From a bacterium (lineage in GTDB: Bacteria; Chloroflexota; Anaerolineae; Caldilineales; Caldilineaceae): 48,498 bases of DNA. Location of the stretch: NCBI GenBank assembly GCA_016124945.1, contig WGMT01000075.1, positions 1 through 48,498 on the forward strand, written 5' to 3'. The notes beneath the pieces were generated by a model that had not been told where the DNA came from, ran no database searches, and saw only the letters and a list, made by a program, of their open reading frames with translations. The translations under genes were made by a program, and so were the position numbers. Below are positions 43,177 to 48,498 of the stretch, in pieces. The stretch's first letter is position 1; every line of letters begins with the position of its first letter.

Positions 43177-43292
43177 GTGATTGGTGATTAGGGACTGGTG
43201 ATTAGGGAGTGGTGATTAGGGACTGGGGATTAGGGACTAGGCACAACGAGATACGCTTCTGTCCAGTCCTCGATCCCTAGTCCCCAATTACC
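43177..43292. repeat. Long gattggt/gattagg heptamer array between phnD and phnC
   Basis: About nine 7-bp words (gattggt, gattagg, gactggt and variants) run from 43177 to 43241, followed by a spacer and a partial reverse complement (43263-43292). It touches the start codon of phnC on one side and the stop of phnD on the other. Confidence 0.85.
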
Positions 43293-44419
43293 TATTGTCC
43301 AAGATCTTCGAGTGTCAATCCCGCCTCTTCAATCATCAGGCGCACAACGTCGTATTCGGCGTCGCCGGCGGGGCTAATGCCTGTCCAGCCGTAGAAGTCC
43401 TGGTTGCCGATAGATTGTTCCCAGGCTTCGGTTTCGGCGAATGCGGCCAGGGCGTCGACGATCTCACCGCGCAGTTCCACAGGGAAGTCGGGCGAGAACG
43501 ACAGCGTGTCGTTGGGGATAGCCGGTGAGAGCGCCAGTATCTTCACCTGCTGGATCACGTCGGGCGCTTCCTGGCGCAGGTTGGCCCGTGCATCGAGGAC
43601 CCGCCATTCACCGCACATCAGGCGCGAACCGTCGTCAGTGGGGGCACATTCTTCGATCAACTCGGCGGGAATTTCAGGATCGTCGCCAATGGTCCAATCG
43701 CCCTCGCCGGCGGGCTTCAGCGGCGGGCTAAAGAAGGTGGTGCCGAAGTCGGCCTCTTCGTTGTAGACAGCGCGGACAGCGCCGGTGTGACCGCCGGCTT
43801 CCAGCGTTTCGCCGGGCACAATGCCCAATTCGGCAAAGAGGGGCAGGATCGCCAGGTAGCCAGAAGTGGAGCCGGCATCGGGATAGGCCCAGGTCTTGCC
43901 GTTCAAATCTTCAATCGATTGGATGTCGCTGTCGCGTCGCACGAGGATCTGCGCCCAGTAGACGTCGTTGCCAAAGCGTACGGCCTTGTAGGCCACGTCG
44001 ACGCCGCAAAGCTGGTTGGCCAACACATAGCCCAACCCAGGGATGAAGCCCATTGAATTGTCGGGCGAGGCGCACATCTCTTCAATCGTCGCCGCATAGG
44101 ACGTCGGCACGCTGACCTCGAAGTGCAGGCCGGTGGCTTCGTTGAGCGCCTGCGCCATGATTTCACCACCCGAGACGATCACCTGGGCGTCGACCGACGG
44201 CACGAAAAGCACGCGGATTGGGTTGTCCTCGCTGCCGATGTCGCTGGTGGCGGCGTCTGTCTCTGTGACAGCGTCTTCTTCGGCGGGGGTTGTGGCTTCT
44301 GCTGCGGGCGTATCGGCATCCGGCGCAGGCGCGACGGGAGCCGGGACAGCACAGGCGCCGACAAAGAGCGCCAGCACAGCAAGCAGCAAAAGGATAAGCA
44401 GTTTTCGACTTCTGTTCAT
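43292..44419 (-). CDS. phnD: Phosphonate-type substrate-binding lipoprotein
   Basis: A 375-aa binding protein with a lipoprotein signal (lipobox VGAC, Cys23) and a Pro/Ala/Thr/Glu-rich linker (24-65). The PhnD-like fold follows: IRVLFVPSVDAQVIVSGGE, FIPGLGYVLAN, WAYPDAGSTSGYL and GGHTGAVRAVYNEEADFGTTFFSPP. In the family it captures phosphonates, phosphite or related anions at the membrane surface. ATG at 44419 has an AGGAGG a few nt upstream. No C-P lyase or phosphonatase gene is in the window, so the substrate is uncertain. Confidence 0.9.
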   Translation of the reverse strand: MNRSRKLLILLLLAVLALFVGACAVPAPVAPAPDADTPAAEATTPAEEDAVTETDAATSDIGSEDNPIRVLFVPSVDAQVIVSGGEIMAQALNEATGLHFEVSVPTSYAATIEEMCASPDNSMGFIPGLGYVLANQLCGVDVAYKAVRFGNDVYWAQILVRRDSDIQSIEDLNGKTWAYPDAGSTSGYLAILPLFAELGIVPGETLEAGGHTGAVRAVYNEEADFGTTFFSPPLKPAGEGDWTIGDDPEIPAELIEECAPTDDGSRLMCGEWRVLDARANLRQEAPDVIQQVKILALSPAIPNDTLSFSPDFPVELRGEIVDALAAFAETEAWEQSIGNQDFYGWTGISPAGDAEYDVVRLMIEEAGLTLEDLGQ

Positions 44420-44662
44420 GGTCTCCTCCTGATGGGGTTGATGAAAATGGTGGATATGGGTGCGGATCAAGCGGAGTGAATTCGTCATCTGGGGACTAGA
44501 GAAGACGGTTCACAAAAGTTGCTACAAACAGAAGCAGGTGAAACAGTTTTGGCTGAGGCTATGGTACTGTAGGCATCAACAAAGCGCAAGCCCCCCTAAA
44601 GAAAGTGCGCCAGCTTTGTATTGTTCCATCCTAGTGGGCGCTTACTCCTCTGTCAAGGCATA
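44420..44662. other. Gap upstream of phnD, no gene
   Basis: It should hold the phn promoter. I see no gene, no Pho-box-like direct repeat that I can support, and no heptamer run, which makes it unusual among gaps in this window. Confidence 0.4.
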
Positions 44663-47600
44663 TCAAACGTCGTCTTTCAACAAAATGGCCTCGACAACAG
44701 CGGGGAGCAGTTGTCCCTCAGCCCACACCGTTGCCTCTTGCCATACAGCAGAATCGAGGTCGCTGCGCAGCGTCTCCACAGTATCGCGTACTTCGTGTGC
44801 CAGGGCAGGCTGTGACAGCACAAACACCAACAAACATGCACCTAGCTGTGGATTGTCATCTTCGCCAAGGTATAGCGTTGCGTAACCGGCAACAGCCTCC
44901 AACATCAACTTCACGTCGCCTACCTCTTGCGCAAGGGTGAGCGCTCGCTTTAGCAAAGAGCGTGCTTTTGCACTGTCTTCACCGGCCAGCGCCACATCGG
45001 CCAGGCCGAGGAGGGCAACGGCGACGCCTCGGTTGTCGTGGATCTCTTCTTTCAACATCAGGCTTTCATGCAGTAACGACTCAGCTTCGGCCAGGTTGCC
45101 GAGCTTGCGCGAGAGGCGCCCTGCATTGCCCAACGTCGTTGCTGCGCCGTGGATGTGATCCTGTTCGCGGAAGAGGCGACTACACGTCATGTAGTGCTCG
45201 TGGGCGGTTGCATAATCGCCCTGTGCCTGTGCCAGATTGCCGAGGTTGTTTAACGACATCGCCGTGCCCAGATCATCGTTCATTTCGTCGTAGAGCGCCA
45301 CTGCACGGTTGAAATAGTCCGTTGCCAACGCGTACTCGCCCAGCGATTTATGGGCGATCCCCAAAAAGTTGACGGCAAAGGCCACGCCGTCCTGGTCGCC
45401 CGAGGCTTCGTCCAGGGCCAGGCTCTGATGGGTCAATTCGACGGCGAGCGGCATATCACCGCCATGGTAGGCGCTCATAGCCCGGTAGCCCAAGACTGTG
45501 GACTGCCGCACAGGATCGTCTACGTGGTGCAAGTAGGTGAGCGCTTCGTCCAGCGCCTGGTTGGCCCTCTCCAGTTCGCCGATTTGAATCTGCATACGTG
45601 CTCTCCGGCCAAGCAGCTCACAACGACAGGTCGCGAGGACGGGAGACAATGCTGCCCCATGCGGCCACAGATTCAATGCATCGTCGAAGACGTCGATCCC
45701 CTGGCGAAACCAGCTCTGTGCGCTGAAGAAGCCGTGGAGGATCACTCCCGCCCTGAGGATCTGTGCATGATCCTGGCGGGCGGCCGCCCACAACCACGCA
45801 GCGCGGACATTGGCCAGCTCGCCACGGATGACTCGGCGCTGTTCAGGCGACTCACCACTCTCCTGTGCGGCAAGGAAATCGAGGTAGTAGACAGTGTGAC
45901 GTTCGGACGCTGCCTGCTCACCCGCGGCATCTTGTGTCAGCTTTTCGGCGGCAAAGCGGCTGAGCATGGGGTGCATGGTGTAGCGCCCCAACTCTAAACG
46001 CAGCAGAGACTTTTCTACAAGCAACCCCAGGTGTTGGGTCTTAGCCCCGGCAATCTCAGCAGCAGCCTCAGCCGTAAATCCACCGTGAAAAACAGCCAGT
46101 TGCGCAAAGACGCTCTGGCTTGCCTGCGGCAGCAGACGCCAGGTGTACTCGAAAGCAGCACGCAGGCTGCGGTGACGGTCGGGGATATTGCGCACGTTGG
46201 TGGTGAGGAAATCCAGACCGCGGCGGATTTCGTCTGCAATTTGCAGCGTGGGAAACTGTCGGATCCAGGCTGCCGCCAATTCGATGCCAAGCGGCATCCC
46301 CTCCAATAAGCGACAGATCTGGGCGATGGCGCCGACATCCGCCGCCGAAGGACGATAGCGCGGGGAAAGCCGTTGCGCAATCTGCAGAAAAAGCTGAACT
46401 GCGCCATACGAAGCGGCCGCATCTTCTTTTTCGTTCTCGTTTGGCGTAGGCAGGCCGAACAGATCAAAGATCCACTCCTCGTGCAGATGCAACGCCTCTT
46501 GCGAGGTGACAAGTAATTTCACAGCAGGCGCTTCGGCCAATATCTGTGCCGGCACGTTTGCTTCGGTGAGTAGTTGCTCAAAATTGTCGAGTACGAGCAG
46601 CATTTCTTTGTCGCGCAAAAAGTCGATAACGAGCGCCAGCGGCTCCTCGGGGCCGGAAAGCGCCAGCCCCAGCGTTTCGGCCAGCAACAAGACGAAGCGC
46701 CTGGCGTCGGTGACATCGGCCAGCGGTACAAAGTAGACGCCGTGAAGGAATTGCCCCGGCTGCCGCGCCATTAGCTGGCGCACTGTCTCTACCACAAGGC
46801 GGGTTTTGCCCATGCCCCCCGCCCCGAGGACGGTGACCAAACGACAGTTGGGATCGCGCAACTGCGCCGCCAGCGTCGCCATTTCCTCGTCGCGGCCCAC
46901 AAAATGGGGCAGCGGTGGCGGCAAGGACGGGGGTTTGATGTCGCGGACGGCCACAATGCGGGCCTGTAGCGCAGTGGTTTCGCCGGCCGGGTCGACGCCC
47001 AGTTCGTCATCTAGCAGGGTGCGCAGGCTGTCGTAATGTTGCAACGCCGCGTTGTACTGCCCCGTGCGCGCCAGGATCAGCATCCGGGCGCGGTGGGCGC
47101 GTTCGCTCAGATTGTCGAAGCGCAGCAATGTGTCCACATGACGGAGGGCGGCAATGTAGTCACCTTCGAGCATGGTCAAGTCGATCAGTTGCCAGAGGAG
47201 CGTCACCGCCGTGCGCTGGTAGCGTTCCCGCGCCAGGATCGCCCATTCCTCAAAGCCCAGGCTCTCGCGCAGGTAGAAGCCTTCTAAAAAATCGCCCCGA
47301 TACAGATCCACCGCCGATTGCAGCGCCTCAATTTGGGTGCGCCGACTGGCATCTGCCCCTTCTGTCATGGACGGCTGTTCTGCCAGCAGCGCCGCCTTCT
47401 GCTCAAACACATGCACGTCGAGCCAGTGATTGCTACTGTAGTTGAACGCCACCGACTGACGCGTCACATCTAAGTGCGCATCTAGCGAACGGCGCAGACT
47501 GGAGAGGATCGAACGCAGATTGGCCAGCGCCTGATCCTGCGCACGGTCGTCCCACAGCAGATCGGCCAGCACTTCACGTCCTATCGGGCGCCGTTGGCAG

Positions 47601-47716
47601 ACAAGGTAGGCCAGCAGCGCCTCGGCTTTGCGCGTGGGGAGGTTGTCAATCCGCAGGCCATCCAGTTGTAAATCAACACCCCCAAAGAGCCGTATTTCCA
47701 GTCGTTTTTCGCTCAT
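44663..47716 (-). CDS. BTAD / NB-ARC / TPR transcriptional regulator (AfsR-like)
   Basis: A 1017-aa regulator of the same plan as the gene at 17578: N-terminal winged helix (LEIRLFGGVDLQLDG at the start), BTAD (about 100-250), STAND NTPase with Walker A GAGGMGKTR and Walker B LLVLDNFEQLL, winged segment, and TPR repeats (about 690-960; NNLGNLAQAQGDYATAHEHY). The ATG at 47716 gives the family N-terminus; an ATG at 47743 and a GTG at 47779 are alternatives and none has a good ribosome binding site. It is upstream of phnDCE on the same strand (243-bp gap) and could regulate it, but this is only positional. Confidence 0.82.
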   Translation of the reverse strand: MSEKRLEIRLFGGVDLQLDGLRIDNLPTRKAEALLAYLVCQRRPIGREVLADLLWDDRAQDQALANLRSILSSLRRSLDAHLDVTRQSVAFNYSSNHWLDVHVFEQKAALLAEQPSMTEGADASRRTQIEALQSAVDLYRGDFLEGFYLRESLGFEEWAILARERYQRTAVTLLWQLIDLTMLEGDYIAALRHVDTLLRFDNLSERAHRARMLILARTGQYNAALQHYDSLRTLLDDELGVDPAGETTALQARIVAVRDIKPPSLPPPLPHFVGRDEEMATLAAQLRDPNCRLVTVLGAGGMGKTRLVVETVRQLMARQPGQFLHGVYFVPLADVTDARRFVLLLAETLGLALSGPEEPLALVIDFLRDKEMLLVLDNFEQLLTEANVPAQILAEAPAVKLLVTSQEALHLHEEWIFDLFGLPTPNENEKEDAAASYGAVQLFLQIAQRLSPRYRPSAADVGAIAQICRLLEGMPLGIELAAAWIRQFPTLQIADEIRRGLDFLTTNVRNIPDRHRSLRAAFEYTWRLLPQASQSVFAQLAVFHGGFTAEAAAEIAGAKTQHLGLLVEKSLLRLELGRYTMHPMLSRFAAEKLTQDAAGEQAASERHTVYYLDFLAAQESGESPEQRRVIRGELANVRAAWLWAAARQDHAQILRAGVILHGFFSAQSWFRQGIDVFDDALNLWPHGAALSPVLATCRCELLGRRARMQIQIGELERANQALDEALTYLHHVDDPVRQSTVLGYRAMSAYHGGDMPLAVELTHQSLALDEASGDQDGVAFAVNFLGIAHKSLGEYALATDYFNRAVALYDEMNDDLGTAMSLNNLGNLAQAQGDYATAHEHYMTCSRLFREQDHIHGAATTLGNAGRLSRKLGNLAEAESLLHESLMLKEEIHDNRGVAVALLGLADVALAGEDSAKARSLLKRALTLAQEVGDVKLMLEAVAGYATLYLGEDDNPQLGACLLVFVLSQPALAHEVRDTVETLRSDLDSAVWQEATVWAEGQLLPAVVEAILLKDDV

Positions 47717-48014
47717 CGTGATTTTCTGATCGTTTTCTGACATTACGTGGCTAGGATAAAAGTCACAGCCATTTTTCACGCTGAATATTTACAGAAACTA
47801 CTCACAGTTTAGTCGCGTCAGGCGAATAGAGACAATCCTATGTCCAGTTGGGCAAACGTAAGGATTCAGAGGATTTTTGATTTATGAAAATCTTTCTGGG
47901 AATCCCAATAATCTGTGTAATCTGTGGACCTATTCTTTTTTCTACCTTCGTATATCTTCGTGGAGCAGTGATTTGTAGTGAACGTTTACCGAGCAAAATA
48001 CTGAGGAGAATCTG
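47717..48014. other. Divergent gap with cacagatt-type fragment
   Basis: No gene is seen. A short aatctgtg run near 47906-47920 belongs to the same word family as the 28-bp inverted repeat at 37907. Promoters of the BTAD gene (-) and the secreted protein (+) are expected but not identified. Confidence 0.4.
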
Positions 48015-48498
48015 ATGTGCGTAGTAACGAAATTGTATCGATTCGTTTGTTTGTTGGTCTGCCTGAGCCTGCTGGTGCAAACGGTAAACATCGGCGCTTT
48101 GACGCCGCTACCCGCCGTCTCGGCCCCGCGGACAGCCCCAGCAGCCGCGCCCGGCGTCGATCTTCCTACGGCGCCTGCCGGCTTTGAGGCGCCGCTCTCA
48201 GTGGCGCGCACCCAGTCGACCTTTACAGGCGAGACGGTGGTGATCACCTACACAGTGCGCAACACGCTGTCGCCCCTGTCGCTGCCCGAAATCGCCGACA
48301 CGGCCACCGTCACTGAGACGGCGGCGGCGCTGGCCGATTTCGACAGGTCCGCCGATCCCAACGCCATGCAGAATGTGGTGCTTGTCGCCGAAACCACGGC
48401 AGAGGGCAACATCACCGCCAATAGTCTCTCCGCTGCAATAGACGGCGACACCCACATCTTCCAACTAGGCAACCTGCCGCCCCAGGCCGTCGCCACCC
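48015..48498 (+). CDS. N-terminal part of a large secreted protein
   Basis: The ATG at 48015, after gaggagaa (48003-48010), opens a frame without stop to the window's end (161 codons). It starts with a signal peptide (hydrophobic CLLVCLSLLVQTV, residues 12-24), then an Ala/Pro-rich stretch and a beta-rich region with VARTQSTFTGETVVITYTV and TATVTETAAALADF, which resembles DUF11-like or other Ig-like repeats of bacterial surface proteins. The rest of the gene lies outside. The function is unknown; an adhesin or sheath protein is possible. Confidence 0.72.
   Translation, partial: MCVVTKLYRFVCLLVCLSLLVQTVNIGALTPLPAVSAPRTAPAAAPGVDLPTAPAGFEAPLSVARTQSTFTGETVVITYTVRNTLSPLSLPEIADTATVTETAAALADFDRSADPNAMQNVVLVAETTAEGNITANSLSAAIDGDTHIFQLGNLPPQAVAT

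Noticed and set aside
40491..44419. Phosphonate degradation cluster
   Set aside because: Only transport genes are present; no C-P lyase, phosphonatase or phosphite dehydrogenase.

Overview
The window (48,498 bp, roughly 55-60% G+C by eye) looks like chromosomal DNA of a heterotrophic, non-phototrophic member of the Chloroflexota, most like the Caldilineae/Anaerolineae. This placement is inference from gene content and intergenic style: very large BTAD/STAND regulators with TPR arrays, a three-gene phosphonate-type transporter with an oversized permease, a Mg-chelatase-like I/D pair without pigment genes, and intergenic regions full of 7-bp tandem repeats. There is no rRNA, tRNA, CRISPR array, phage or IS transposase that I can recognise. 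I annotate 40 protein-coding genes, one of which is a putative 25-codon ORF and one of which runs off the right end.

Layout. 1-5 kb: orphan ABC ATPase, convergent MFS transporter, and a translationally coupled ChlI-like AAA+ / VWA pair. 5-10.7 kb: ECF sigma factor, a tiny repeat-encoded ORF, zinc-finger anti-sigma factor, bactofilin-like membrane protein with a C-terminal helix-hairpin-helix domain, a CpXC protein and an SH3-nuclease-LysM lipoprotein. 10.7-16.3 kb: glutaredoxin-thioredoxin reductase fusion, M29 aminopeptidase with GNAT, a small Cys-containing protein, formamidase family protein and a MoaD-like carrier. 16.5-21.7 kb: orphan NarL-type response regulator divergent from a 1095-aa BTAD/NB-ARC/TPR regulator, then a metallo-hydrolase. 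21.8-27.8 kb: sulfatase divergent from a glycyl radical enzyme and its activase, with a mutarotase-like gene convergent; this is the most likely undescribed pathway. 28-30.8 kb: TetR regulator with a clear promoter/operator, two NAD(P)-binding proteins and a small conserved protein. 30.8-33.9 kb: LacI regulator with a TIM-barrel isomerase and a Gfo/Idh/MocA dehydrogenase. 34-38.8 kb: STAND/TPR protein, secreted protein, ComB-like phosphatase. 39-40.4 kb: Dcu-type C4-dicarboxylate transporter behind a perfect CRP-type palindrome. 40.5-44.4 kb: phnD-phnC-phnE. 44.7-48.5 kb: a second BTAD regulator divergent from the start of a secreted wall protein.

Two things stand out. First, the glycyl radical enzyme has the radical Gly motif but carries Gly-Cys-His-Trp where the characterised dehydratase and decarboxylase families have Gly-Cys-x-Glu, so its reaction is probably not one of the known ones. 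Second, most intergenic gaps carry short runs of heptanucleotide repeats, a different word at each place. They are often arranged as inverted pairs that fold into long hairpins, and many begin exactly at a stop codon and supply the last codons of the gene. A related 105-125 bp element with conserved ends occurs at least twice, and its ends are shared by a third locus.
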